Shown here piece by piece: positions 27,301 through 34,982 of a stretch of 64,000 nucleotides of DNA. Source of the stretch: RBC074 sp964470555 (GTDB taxonomy: Bacteria; Acidobacteriota; Blastocatellia; RBC074); the NCBI GenBank assembly GCA_964470555.1, contig CAYYDG010000038.1, positions 1 to 64,000 on the forward strand, read 5' to 3'. A program made the translations under genes and the position numbers. The notes beneath the pieces are model-generated. The model was given only the letters and a program-made list of their open reading frames with translations, had not been told where the DNA came from and searched no databases. Each line of letters starts with the position of its first letter. Positions within the stretch are counted from its first letter, which is position 1.

Positions 27301-29610
27301 TCGTGGTTTGATTACGATCTGCTCGACGAAGTCGCCGCCCGGCGAACGGATTGGAACTTTTTGCTGATCGGCCAATCGCTGGACGACAGCCTGAAACAGC
27401 ATTCGCTGCTGACGCGCGCCAACGTCAAATGGGTAGGACCGCGCGCTTACGCTTCCTTGCCGGATTATTTGCAGAGCTTCGACGTGGCGTTGATTCCGTT
27501 CGCCATCAACGACATCACCTTGGCGACTTCTCCGTTGAAGCTGTACGAATATCTGGCCGGAGGCAAGCCGGTGATTGCCACTCCCATGCCTGAATGCGAG
27601 ATGTTCAAGGAAGTCTTCATCGCCCGCAATGCCACAGAGTTTGCGCGATTGCTGGACATCGCCGCCGAACGCGGACGCGACGAAACCTTTCGCCGACGTT
27701 TGCGCGAACTGGCGCAGGAAAATTCGTGGACGGCGCGGGTTCGCGCCGTTGAACATCTTTTGGAAAAAGAACCGGCTTCGCCAATCGCCGGTCAAAACGA
27801 CGACGCGGCAACTTCCGATGGCGTCGCCGCCACGATTGCGGAACGCTTCAGCCAGTTTCGCACGGCAACCAACGAAGAATTCTTCGCGGCGCTGACGCGA
27901 CATTTCGCGGGCATTCCGGACGATTCGTGTTTGCCGATGTATTTTGAATTCGCCATCACCAGCAACGAACGCGGTCGCCGCGTGGCCAATCTGTTGCGGC
28001 AACATACTGACCTTCGCGGCAAACGGTTTCTGGATGTGGGCTGCGCTTACGGCGGATTTCTGGTCGCCTTTGCCGAACAGGGAGCCGAGGTTGTCGGGTT
28101 GGATGTGGACAACAGCCTGCTGGAACTCGCGCGCCACAATTTGCGGGATCATCAACTTGTGGCTCCGCTGCGATTGCTGGACGCGACCAACGCGGAACAG
28201 TTGTCGCCGCTGCACGGTCGTTTCGACATCGTCACGTGCAACGATGTGATCGAACACGTCGAAGACCCGGAAGCCCTGGTCAGCAATATCAGTTCGTTGT
28301 TGGACGAAGGCGGGCTGGCGTATTTCGAAATCCCGAACGCGCTGGCTCCGCTGCACGTGCTGAGCGACGGACATTACCAACTGTTCGGCATCACGTTGCT
28401 GGATTATTCAACGGCCAAAGAATACTTTGCGGCGCTTCAGCCCGGCGTGGAATACGGAGTTCGCCATTACCTGACGCTGGAAGCGTATCGCCAACTGTTT
28501 GCCGAACACGGACTGAACTTCACTTTGATGGAAGAAAGCTTTGAAGGCGTTTCGCTGGAAACGGTGTTGCGGGAGGCGGTGGAATTGCGTCAAGCCGCGG
28601 CGGGCAAATTAAAAGACCTGCCAACGGATTGGCGCGAACGAATCAACGAGGCTTTGACGGCATATCTGGAGACACTGGAATCAACTCCGCAGGAAACCGA
28701 AGAACAAAGCAAAACGTTTTTGGCTCGTTACGCGCCGAGCTTTTGGCGAATCATCGTACAGAAAAAATCGCCCGCTCCTGCGGTCGAAGCGGTGGCGCAA
28801 CACGACGAACGGTTTCACGGGTATTTGTATCACCAGGGACGTTGCAACGTGTGCGGGCAGCAAACTTCGTTTTTTTACACTGCTCCTGCGCTCTACAGGG
28901 AGGAGTTGTCGTGCGGAAACTGCCTGACTTCCAGCCGGTATCGTTCCATTGCTCGCGGAATTTTGCGCGCGGTCAAGGAATTGACCGGCATCGCCGCCAA
29001 CAGCCTGGCCGAATTGATCGAAGTGGAAACCGACCAGCGGTTGAAAATTTACGACACGCAACCAGCGTTTTACGTTCGCACGCATGCTTATCCGATTCCA
29101 GACGTGCTGGCGCGCTGCCCCTGGATCGAAGTTCATTCGTCGTTGTATCGCCCACAGCAACCGTTCGGTGAAACGCTCGGCGAAAACCTGACTAATCAAA
29201 ATCTGGAGGCTCTGACGTTTGCCGATGGCAGTTTCGACATTGTCGTCACCAGCGATGTGATGGAACACATTCGGCTGGATTTTCCGGCGCACCGTGAAAT
29301 AAGGCGCGTGCTGCGCCGAGGCGGCGTGTACCTGTTCACGGTTCCGCATTTCCGCGACCGGTTTGAAACCTATTACCGCGTAGCCGTGACCGATCCCAAC
29401 AATCCCGCCAAAGACGTATTCCTGACTGAAAAAGAATTTCACGGCGACGTGAATTCGCCCGACGGCACGGCGCTCAGTTACCGCTCTTACGGAACCGATC
29501 TGGATGAAATGCTGAAAGAAATTGGCTTGAGCGTGGAATACAGCAAGGAGGATTTTCCCGAAACGGGAATTCTGAACACCGAACTGTTTTATTGCCGGCG
29601 GCTGAGATGA
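24394..29610 (+). CDS. Giant multidomain glycosyltransferase/methyltransferase fusion
   Basis: A 1738-residue cytosolic protein with five modules. Residues about 40-75: helical linker. About 95-495: GT-B glycosyltransferase (FRFQRPQQLMSQFAAAGHRV, VIGYYGAIADWFDSDL, KAYEILAAGKPLVSVPLPE). About 503-750: GT2 domain (ASIIIVTFNNLELNRLCLEK, VIVVDNDSTDGT, LLNNDTVVTRGW, GMFEDDDYCRRV). About 770-1125: second GT-B domain like the first (NLFQRPHHLAQTFARQG, KLYEYLAGGKPVIATPMPE). About 1205-1340: SAM methyltransferase with motif I FLDVGCAYGG and FDIVTCNDVIEHVEDPE. About 1480-1738: zinc-ribbon-like CNVCG and CGNC followed by a methyltransferase-like fold with FDIVVTSDVMEHI but no clear GxGxG. It probably builds and methylates a surface polysaccharide. 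Follows the beta-helix genes by 18 bp. Confidence 0.9.
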   Translation: MSGSKQTTKEAIQLEKPEQPQSLNGYHPSGNSSPPKPDPAQQSTLAQLIRKERDLQKLAHLLAARDAELARIKSSRSWKLLGRYWQFKHDYVLPVLRFFGLASPAGSEQSQASDQGLLFSPSVETTLALEKNIHPGVVSRANACDVICFPIIEWGFRFQRPQQLMSQFAAAGHRVFYLSHKFCPLGASHEIEERAKNIYEVSLYGNDLNVYRDALDAEGLDKLFFSLDALRRDRAFGATVAIVHLPFWLPLAERARAEFGWPIVYDCMDHHAGFSTNAEEMLAQEQQLFASADLVTVSSAALADEAMKKQARPLLLRNACDFDHFAAAGRTKNLRPVIGYYGAIADWFDSDLVADLAKRRPDWDFVLVGSTDLADVSRLIRLPNVTLTGEQPYAGLPRWLTRFDATIIPFKRMPLTEATNPVKAYEILAAGKPLVSVPLPEVAALGSLVRLAETAEEFERQLEAALKEDSPEAIKNRREFAKANTWEQRFNTLAPAVAETFPRASIIIVTFNNLELNRLCLEKLYEQTEWPNYEVIVVDNDSTDGTREFLQEAESAYQNLRVVLNDANLGFAAANNIGLKMATGEFLVLLNNDTVVTRGWLSALLRHLIANPDIGLVGPVTNAIANEARIEVAYQQIEDMPNWAAGYVRDHDCETFSIPMLAMFCVAMRRDVFERTGLLDEQFGVGMFEDDDYCRRVTELGFKLVCARDSFIHHWQRASFKLLGEDEYLRIYRENQSKFEEKWRHANTEAQAEKHREQLREIIARIHQSRGVVIFLASIGWRVNLFQRPHHLAQTFARQGYVAIFDSRGSQDGVNGFEEIEHNLFLFDGAERLLHEIPEPLLWTLPYNFDRADNFPDVSRRVYDWIDDLAVFPYEREFLERNHQRALREAALIASVAAPLHRQALQHRPDAIYLPNGVEYEFFAEPELNRPRPQSGARQLSSALPQDDADFMALLDEGKPIAGYYGALASWFDYDLLDEVAARRTDWNFLLIGQSLDDSLKQHSLLTRANVKWVGPRAYASLPDYLQSFDVALIPFAINDITLATSPLKLYEYLAGGKPVIATPMPECEMFKEVFIARNATEFARLLDIAAERGRDETFRRRLRELAQENSWTARVRAVEHLLEKEPASPIAGQNDDAATSDGVAATIAERFSQFRTATNEEFFAALTRHFAGIPDDSCLPMYFEFAITSNERGRRVANLLRQHTDLRGKRFLDVGCAYGGFLVAFAEQGAEVVGLDVDNSLLELARHNLRDHQLVAPLRLLDATNAEQLSPLHGRFDIVTCNDVIEHVEDPEALVSNISSLLDEGGLAYFEIPNALAPLHVLSDGHYQLFGITLLDYSTAKEYFAALQPGVEYGVRHYLTLEAYRQLFAEHGLNFTLMEESFEGVSLETVLREAVELRQAAAGKLKDLPTDWRERINEALTAYLETLESTPQETEEQSKTFLARYAPSFWRIIVQKKSPAPAVEAVAQHDERFHGYLYHQGRCNVCGQQTSFFYTAPALYREELSCGNCLTSSRYRSIARGILRAVKELTGIAANSLAELIEVETDQRLKIYDTQPAFYVRTHAYPIPDVLARCPWIEVHSSLYRPQQPFGETLGENLTNQNLEALTFADGSFDIVVTSDVMEHIRLDFPAHREIRRVLRRGGVYLFTVPHFRDRFETYYRVAVTDPNNPAKDVFLTEKEFHGDVNSPDGTALSYRSYGTDLDEMLKEIGLSVEYSKEDFPETGILNTELFYCRRLR

Positions 29611-29611
29611 A

Positions 29612-29647
29612 TTTTGGAGCGCTGCGATTTTTCACAACGCTCCAAAA
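29612..29647. terminator. Hairpin between convergent genes, weak terminator candidate
   Basis: Arms TTTTGGAGCG (29612-29621) and CGCTCCAAAA (29638-29647) form a 10-bp stem with a 16-nt loop between the stops at 29610 and 29655. A/U-rich stem ends are present but no long T-run follows on either strand. Confidence 0.5.
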
Positions 29648-29654
29648 ACAAACT

Positions 29655-31850
29655 TCACTTCACGCTGACCTGCGCGCTGCCGACATTGGAATTCGCGTCG
29701 AAAACTCGAAACGCGATGACGTGCGGACGCGCATTGGGCAAAGCCACCTTCACCAAAAAGTCTTCGCGTTTGGAATCGGCAATGCCGTCCACCGGAAAGA
29801 CCGATTTCCAAGGCCCGCCATCGAGCTGATATTCAGCGCGTTTCAGAATCGAAGTCGCATCGCTGGCGCGAAACATCACTTCGGCGTTGCCGCCGGAAAC
29901 GCGCGGCGCATCGGCAGTAACAGACGGAGGCGTGTTGTCCACTTCCACCGATTCGGTTTCCTGTTCGTCGGTCAAGACCAGATTGGCCGGATTGGATGGC
30001 GCGTCGGTGGCCACGACTTTGAACACGTATCGGCCATCAGGCAAAGCGTTCGGCTCCACTGTGAAATACGTTTCCTTGAAGTTGGTTTTCAGCGGGTAAA
30101 ACTCCGATGAGTTGGCGGCGCGATAAAACACGGAGTATTCAATCGAATCACCATTGCGATCTTCGGCCTGCCATTGAATCGAAATAGCTCCGCGTTGCGG
30201 AACTCTGCGCGGAGGAATGGTGATTTGCTGAGCGCCTTCACCGCCAGCCGCATCGCCTCCGCCGCCATCCATAATCGGCTGGGGCAACGGAACCAGCGCA
30301 ATTCCCGGCGACAGGAAATTCAACGACGTGATTTTCGGCGCGACGTTGCGCGGCAGATACGACACAGTGACTTCGCGCAATCGTGGGGTGGGCGAATTGG
30401 CCGCGCCGCGTTTCAGCGTCGCGCGCCACTGAATAAATCGCGCCGCAGGGCTTTTGATCGCGTCGCCTTCGGAATTGGTCACTGCCGCCGACCAATCGCT
30501 CCAGGTCGAATCCGGCGTGGCGGTGTTGCCACTGCGCGTTTGCAATTCGATTGCGCCTTCACCGATCCACGAAATGCGTCCCCACGCGGCGGTCGTCGCG
30601 GCTTCGCGGACTGTGGAAGTATACGTTCCCGTCGCTGCCGTCGCGTTCCCGAGTTTGAAAAGTTTGCCCAGATTCGACGCGGCGACATAAGTTTGATTTC
30701 CGGCGCGAACAAAACGTGACGTTTGCGCTTCGGACGTTTGCGCCAGCAAACCTGGTTTCTGCCCTGCAATAACGCTGTAAATTCGCCCTTTCTGGCCGGT
30801 TCCGATCAAGGCTTGTCCGTTGGCATCGAGTGTGACGGCAAATGCCGCAGCGTCTTTGGATTCCCAGATCGTGTCGGCTGCGCCATTGGCGTCCACACGA
30901 TACAACGCGCTTTTGGCAGAACCGCCGCTGCCGCTACCAGAAGCCGACGAGGCCGACGAACTGCTGGCGGACGCGGGCGAATCAATCGTTTGAATATCGC
31001 TGATGACAATGGTTACCCCGCCACCGTCGTCAATCGGTTGCGAAGCTGACGACGAAGACGGCGAAGCCGCGTTGGCTGCTCCGCTGCCGGCGGATTCGGC
31101 CATCGCCAACGCATAAATTTCTCCGTTGCGGCCAATGGCCAAATCGCGTATTTCGCGTTGCGCCGAATCGAACAGCGTGAAGGCTTTGCCGTCGGCGGAA
31201 ATTCTCAGCACCATTCCGCCCGGATCGGTTCCGGCGATGATGTTGCCAGCGCCATCCACTTTCAACGCGGTGATGTTGGTTTGCGTCGTGTTGACCAGCG
31301 GAGCGCCTGTGCCGTCGGCATTGACCCGAAAGATGATTCCCTTGTCGCCCGTGCCGACCAGCAAACGGCCCTGCGCGTCGAAAGCCAGCGACCAGATGTA
31401 TTTGGTCTTCGGTTCGAAGAAGACTTTGGCTTCGCCGCTGGGAGTGATGCGATACACCTTTCCATCCGGCGAAGTCCCCGCGTACACATTCCCTGCCGCG
31501 TCCACTGCCAACGCCATCACGTCCAGCTCGGAGGTTTTGTACAACAACGAACCTTTGCCCGCAGCGTCCACTTTGAACACGCGGCCTTCGTGCCCTGTGC
31601 CCAGATACACGTTGCCGGAATTGTCCGCCGCCGCCGACCAGATGTAGGCCTGTTTGGTGTCGAACACTTCCGCCAACGCCGGAGCCAGCGTGATCGCGCC
31701 GTTGTCGGCAATGGAAACTCCAACGGCGTCGCCTTTTTCGACTTCGGCACGCGTGTTCACACGCCAGAACACCGGGCCGCTGGCTGATGCTGTAAACATG
31801 AATGTTGAAATGACGGAAAGAGAAAGAAGAGCAAAAAGAGTTTTTCGCAT
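29655..31850 (-). CDS. Secreted beta-propeller protein with C-terminal Ig-like region
   Basis: A 731-residue exported protein. Signal peptide MRKTLFALLSLSVISTFMFT. Residues about 50-250 show NHL/propeller-like repeats: IWSAAADNSGNVYLGTGHEG, VMALAVDAAGNVYAGTSPDG, IWSLAFDAQGRLLVGTGDKG, ITALKVDGAGNIIAGTDPGG. A Ser/Ala/Gly-rich low-complexity linker (about 255-315) interrupts the propeller. After more blades, about residues 440-520 resemble a discoidin-like segment (SGNTATPDSTWSDW, SPAARFIQWRATL) and the last 200 residues look Ig-like (ISIQWQAEDRNGDSIEYSVF, DNTPPSVTADAPRVSGG). The ATG at 31850 begins the signal peptide. No enzyme motif seen. Confidence 0.8.
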   Translation of the reverse strand: MRKTLFALLSLSVISTFMFTASASGPVFWRVNTRAEVEKGDAVGVSIADNGAITLAPALAEVFDTKQAYIWSAAADNSGNVYLGTGHEGRVFKVDAAGKGSLLYKTSELDVMALAVDAAGNVYAGTSPDGKVYRITPSGEAKVFFEPKTKYIWSLAFDAQGRLLVGTGDKGIIFRVNADGTGAPLVNTTQTNITALKVDGAGNIIAGTDPGGMVLRISADGKAFTLFDSAQREIRDLAIGRNGEIYALAMAESAGSGAANAASPSSSSASQPIDDGGGVTIVISDIQTIDSPASASSSSASSASGSGSGGSAKSALYRVDANGAADTIWESKDAAAFAVTLDANGQALIGTGQKGRIYSVIAGQKPGLLAQTSEAQTSRFVRAGNQTYVAASNLGKLFKLGNATAATGTYTSTVREAATTAAWGRISWIGEGAIELQTRSGNTATPDSTWSDWSAAVTNSEGDAIKSPAARFIQWRATLKRGAANSPTPRLREVTVSYLPRNVAPKITSLNFLSPGIALVPLPQPIMDGGGGDAAGGEGAQQITIPPRRVPQRGAISIQWQAEDRNGDSIEYSVFYRAANSSEFYPLKTNFKETYFTVEPNALPDGRYVFKVVATDAPSNPANLVLTDEQETESVEVDNTPPSVTADAPRVSGGNAEVMFRASDATSILKRAEYQLDGGPWKSVFPVDGIADSKREDFLVKVALPNARPHVIAFRVFDANSNVGSAQVSVK

Positions 31851-31894
31851 TCTGGTTTGAGTCCTGAGTTGAATTAACCTGAGCTGTTTATCAA

Positions 31895-31975
31895 ACGCAA
31901 AGGCGCGAAGCAGCAAAGGCGCAAAGCCAATTTTCGGTTCTTTGCGCCCTCTACGCCTTTGCGCCTTTTCGTTAA
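31895..31975. repeat. Long imperfect palindrome (REP-like)
   Basis: Arms at about 31895-31926 (AACGCAAAGGCGCGAAG, then CAGCAAAGGCGCAAAG) and 31939-31975 are imperfect inverted copies rich in AAAGGCGC, with a short AT loop. It lies between two same-strand genes (start at 31850, stop at 31989). Confidence 0.6.
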
Positions 31976-31988
31976 AATCTTTGCCAAC

Positions 31989-33863
31989 TTACCGATTGAC
32001 GACGGTGAGCGTCAGCGTGCGCTGTCCCGAAATGACAAATTCCGCCGGAGGCAGTTCTTTTTCAAAGAAAGTCGAGGAACCGGTTTTGACGTAGCCTCCA
32101 GAGGTGCGATCCGAACCCAACGTGGCCAGCACCGAAGGCGGCAGGTTGGGCAGTTCTTCGTTGTTGATGATTGCGCCATCTTCGCTGCGCGTCAGTTTGA
32201 CGTACAACCGGTCGGCTTTGCGAATCTTGTTCAATTCGCGGACGAGCTGCCCCAGCGATTTCGGCGAAATGCCCGTGCGGGGTTCCATCGCCTGAATCGA
32301 AGCTCCGTCACCGACAACGATCTGCAATTCTCCAAGCGGCGCATCCGCCGGAATTTCCAGCGGTATGCGTTCGATGTATTCGCCGCCGCTGTCCGTCCGG
32401 GCAAAGGCCTGAATTTCGATTTTTTCGCCGGGACGAACTTCCGTGCGATTGATCCACAACCGGTCGAGCCGGCCTGTGTTGCGCGTGTCGTAAGAGGTAA
32501 TGTCGAAGGTGATTTTTTCCAACCGCATATCGCTGAATCCGCTGTTGAAGAGCGTGCTGATCGGTTTGGACACGGCAAACGCTGCGGCCAGCGGCGAATT
32601 CATCGAAACCGACAAGCGGTTTTCAAAATTCACATCCGACTGTCCCGCCAGTTTCAGGTTGCCGCGAATTTGCAGAGTCGAATCGCCGATGGCGCGTTCG
32701 GTCGAAGTAATCGTCGAAAGCACCGTCATCTGCATCAGAATCGGCGTCAGAAAGCGGTCTGAAACGACATCGAAATTGTATGTTTGCCGGTTGCCCAGAC
32801 TGGTTTCCAGATTGATCGTCACCGGAATCATTTTCGGCGTTTTGCCGAGTTCTCCATAAATGCCGGTCGAACGGTCGCCGCTGATCGTGCCCACCATTTC
32901 GGTCGGAAAGCTGAGCTTGAAGGAAGTCGCCTGGCTGGACATGACCGTCACCACTTCGCCTTCGTGCATGGGAAATTCCGAAACGCCCAGGCTCAGAAAC
33001 GGATGGCCGAATGCGTAAATCCGGTCGCCGTCGCGGTAAGTCACGGTTCCCGCCGCCGACAGCGAATAATCGCCGCGCACCAGCGGCACAATGATGTTCG
33101 ATCCGGGTTTCAGCGTTTCGGCGTTGGCTTTTTTCAACTGGCCTATTTGAGCCGCGCCGGAAACTCCTGCCACAGGCGTGAATCCCCACGATTGAAACAG
33201 CGGCGCAAACCGCGCGACGACTTCGGGCGCAACGCCCGTGATCGAAAGCGGCGTGGCAATCGGCATCAATACCTGCGCGTTGCCCGGAGCGGCGACGCTC
33301 TGCACCGCAACGTTGGATTTGCCGCTCAGGCTTTCGACGAATTCCTTGTATTCGCGCGAATCGGCGTTGAAGGAAATTTCGGAAAACGACACCGAACGAG
33401 GTTGGTCAGTTTTCTTTTCAGTTTGCTTTTGCTCGAAAACGGCGAGCATTTCCTTGATCGGTGTGATTCCGGCAATCGGGTCTTTGGCGAATTGATAACC
33501 GAATGCGACCGCGCCCAGCAGCTTGCCGTCAATGTACACTGGCGAACCGCTCATGCCCTGAAAGACGCCAGTGTGATTCAATTCCTCGCCCAGCAATTTC
33601 GACAGCACAGCGTTTTGGCCTGGATTAGGAAAGCCGGTCAACACGCCCAGAATTTCCAACTCGAATTTTTTCGGCTCGCTGCCGCTGAAAACGGTATACC
33701 CAATCGCACGCATGCCGGGTTTGACCTGTTCGACCGGGAAAAACTGAGCATTAGTGTTCGGCTTGGGTTGTTGGCCTAACACCGTCAACGACATACCCAA
33801 ACTGACCGTCAACATCATCGCAATCGCCAGTTGACTGATCGAACATTTCACCAATCGCGTCAT
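31989..33863 (-). CDS. SpoIVB-type S55 peptidase domain protein, secreted
   Basis: A 624-residue exported protein. N-terminal signal or anchor (about residues 10-30), then an S55 serine-peptidase domain: VKPGMRAIGYTVFSGSEPKKFE, VLTGFPNPGQNAVLSKLLGE, and GVFQGMSGSPVYIDGKLLGAVAFG, where the serine of GMSGSP is the expected nucleophile. The rest (about 230-624) is beta-rich and of unknown role (GDRIYAFGHPFLSLGVSEFPMHEGEVV is a conserved S55 element). In Bacillus SpoIVB cuts SpoIVFA during sporulation; in this lineage it more likely processes envelope proteins. GAGGTAAC precedes the ATG. Confidence 0.9.
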   Translation of the reverse strand: MTRLVKCSISQLAIAMMLTVSLGMSLTVLGQQPKPNTNAQFFPVEQVKPGMRAIGYTVFSGSEPKKFELEILGVLTGFPNPGQNAVLSKLLGEELNHTGVFQGMSGSPVYIDGKLLGAVAFGYQFAKDPIAGITPIKEMLAVFEQKQTEKKTDQPRSVSFSEISFNADSREYKEFVESLSGKSNVAVQSVAAPGNAQVLMPIATPLSITGVAPEVVARFAPLFQSWGFTPVAGVSGAAQIGQLKKANAETLKPGSNIIVPLVRGDYSLSAAGTVTYRDGDRIYAFGHPFLSLGVSEFPMHEGEVVTVMSSQATSFKLSFPTEMVGTISGDRSTGIYGELGKTPKMIPVTINLETSLGNRQTYNFDVVSDRFLTPILMQMTVLSTITSTERAIGDSTLQIRGNLKLAGQSDVNFENRLSVSMNSPLAAAFAVSKPISTLFNSGFSDMRLEKITFDITSYDTRNTGRLDRLWINRTEVRPGEKIEIQAFARTDSGGEYIERIPLEIPADAPLGELQIVVGDGASIQAMEPRTGISPKSLGQLVRELNKIRKADRLYVKLTRSEDGAIINNEELPNLPPSVLATLGSDRTSGGYVKTGSSTFFEKELPPAEFVISGQRTLTLTVVNR

Positions 33864-33997
33864 AAGCTGTTACCTCACTTGCCTGAGAATCTTTACCTGC
33901 CCAATTTCAGGGCGCGGGCAATATAACACAGGCAATTGCAGGTTGCTGTCCACTGGCTCGTCCGTCGTCAAAGGCGCAAATTTTTCTCCTGAAACTC

Positions 33998-34044
33998 AAA
34001 AAGTCCGTGGAAGATTGCTGGTAGCAATCTTCCACGGACTTTTT
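33998..34044. terminator. Very strong intrinsic terminator, 22-bp perfect stem
   Basis: Arms at 33998-34019 and 34023-34044 form a perfect 22-bp stem (core GTCCGTGGAAGATTGCT) with the 3-nt loop GGT and T-runs at both ends. It lies about 90 bp past the stop of the minus-strand gene ending at 34132, and probably ends that transcript. Confidence 0.9.
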
Positions 34045-34131
34045 TTGATGATTAGTCAGGCTGCGGCAAATGCCGACGAGACGTCGCCGCAGCCTGGACT
34101 TTTTGGCTGAGGATACCCAGCTTGAGAGACG

Positions 34132-34920
34132 CTACTTGCTCGCCGCCGTTGCGGGCACAGGCGTAATGCTCAGTTCCGGGACGAAGCGATAAACCCCGAA
34201 CTCAACGTTTGACACGACGCCGACCGGAGCATTGCCTTGCAGCTTCAGATCGGCAATCGCCTTGTTGTAAACCTGAACGAACTTCCCTATCTCGTCGAAG
34301 TTGTCGAAAAAAACAGAAACGTGAACTGTATTCGGATTGCCGCCCAGGGCTTGTACGAAGGTAGCCACTCCCCTGGAATTGGTTTTGGCGTTGGCGACCA
34401 GCGCGTTTTCCTTGAGCCATTTCATGAACTCCGGTACGCGCCCCGGCGTGACGGTGTTGATGACGCCGACACCGAGCTTCACCTCGCCTTTTGGCTGGAC
34501 GCTCAAATCAGGAACCGTCGTAGCCAGAAAGGTGCGCGCACTGACGACCAACTGGCTGCGTTTGGCGATCAGGGCACGAGCGCCGGCTTCGCCCAGCGCT
34601 CTGGTCAAAAAGCTGGGATCATCCAACTCCTTCAGGTTCGTAAGCGGACGGAACGTCCAGATTTCGCCGGCTTCGCCCAGAGTTTGCACAACCCAGGTGT
34701 GCCATTCCTTGCCTCCGGCTTTTTTGAAGGCCGGAAGCGTCTCGTTTTTCAACAGTTCCCGGTACTGATCCATCATTCCGGGTTTGACCTTCACTGCCGA
34801 CACCAGATAGGTCTGCGGCGCAGGCTGGTTTTGCGCCATACAGAACGGGGTGATTGCCACAGCGAACAGCAAAGCGCTGAACGCCAACAAAAGTTTGGTG
34901 ATCGAACGATGTCTTTGCAT
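34132..34920 (-). CDS. Secreted two-domain dimeric alpha/beta-barrel-like protein, unknown
   Basis: A 262-residue exported protein. Signal peptide LLLAFSALLFAVAITPFCMA. The mature part seems to be two similar ferredoxin-like halves, each starting with a strand such as TYLVSAVKVKPGMMDQYREL and LGVGVINTVTPGRVPEFMKW, which recalls NIPSNAP/ABM-type dimeric barrels. No catalytic motif visible. AAGGAGA precedes the ATG. Function unknown. Confidence 0.65.
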   Translation of the reverse strand: MQRHRSITKLLLAFSALLFAVAITPFCMAQNQPAPQTYLVSAVKVKPGMMDQYRELLKNETLPAFKKAGGKEWHTWVVQTLGEAGEIWTFRPLTNLKELDDPSFLTRALGEAGARALIAKRSQLVVSARTFLATTVPDLSVQPKGEVKLGVGVINTVTPGRVPEFMKWLKENALVANAKTNSRGVATFVQALGGNPNTVHVSVFFDNFDEIGKFVQVYNKAIADLKLQGNAPVGVVSNVEFGVYRFVPELSITPVPATAASK

Positions 34921-34982
34921 TGTGATTCTCCTTGGTTGGCCGCAGGTCTGCGGCAGACAGCCCTGTGGTTGGGTTTCGAGGT

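Noticed and set aside
22534..29610. CRISPR or prophage signals
   Set aside because: No regularly spaced direct repeats and no capsid, portal, terminase or integrase motifs were seen anywhere in the window; repeats found are palindromes or short tandem arrays.
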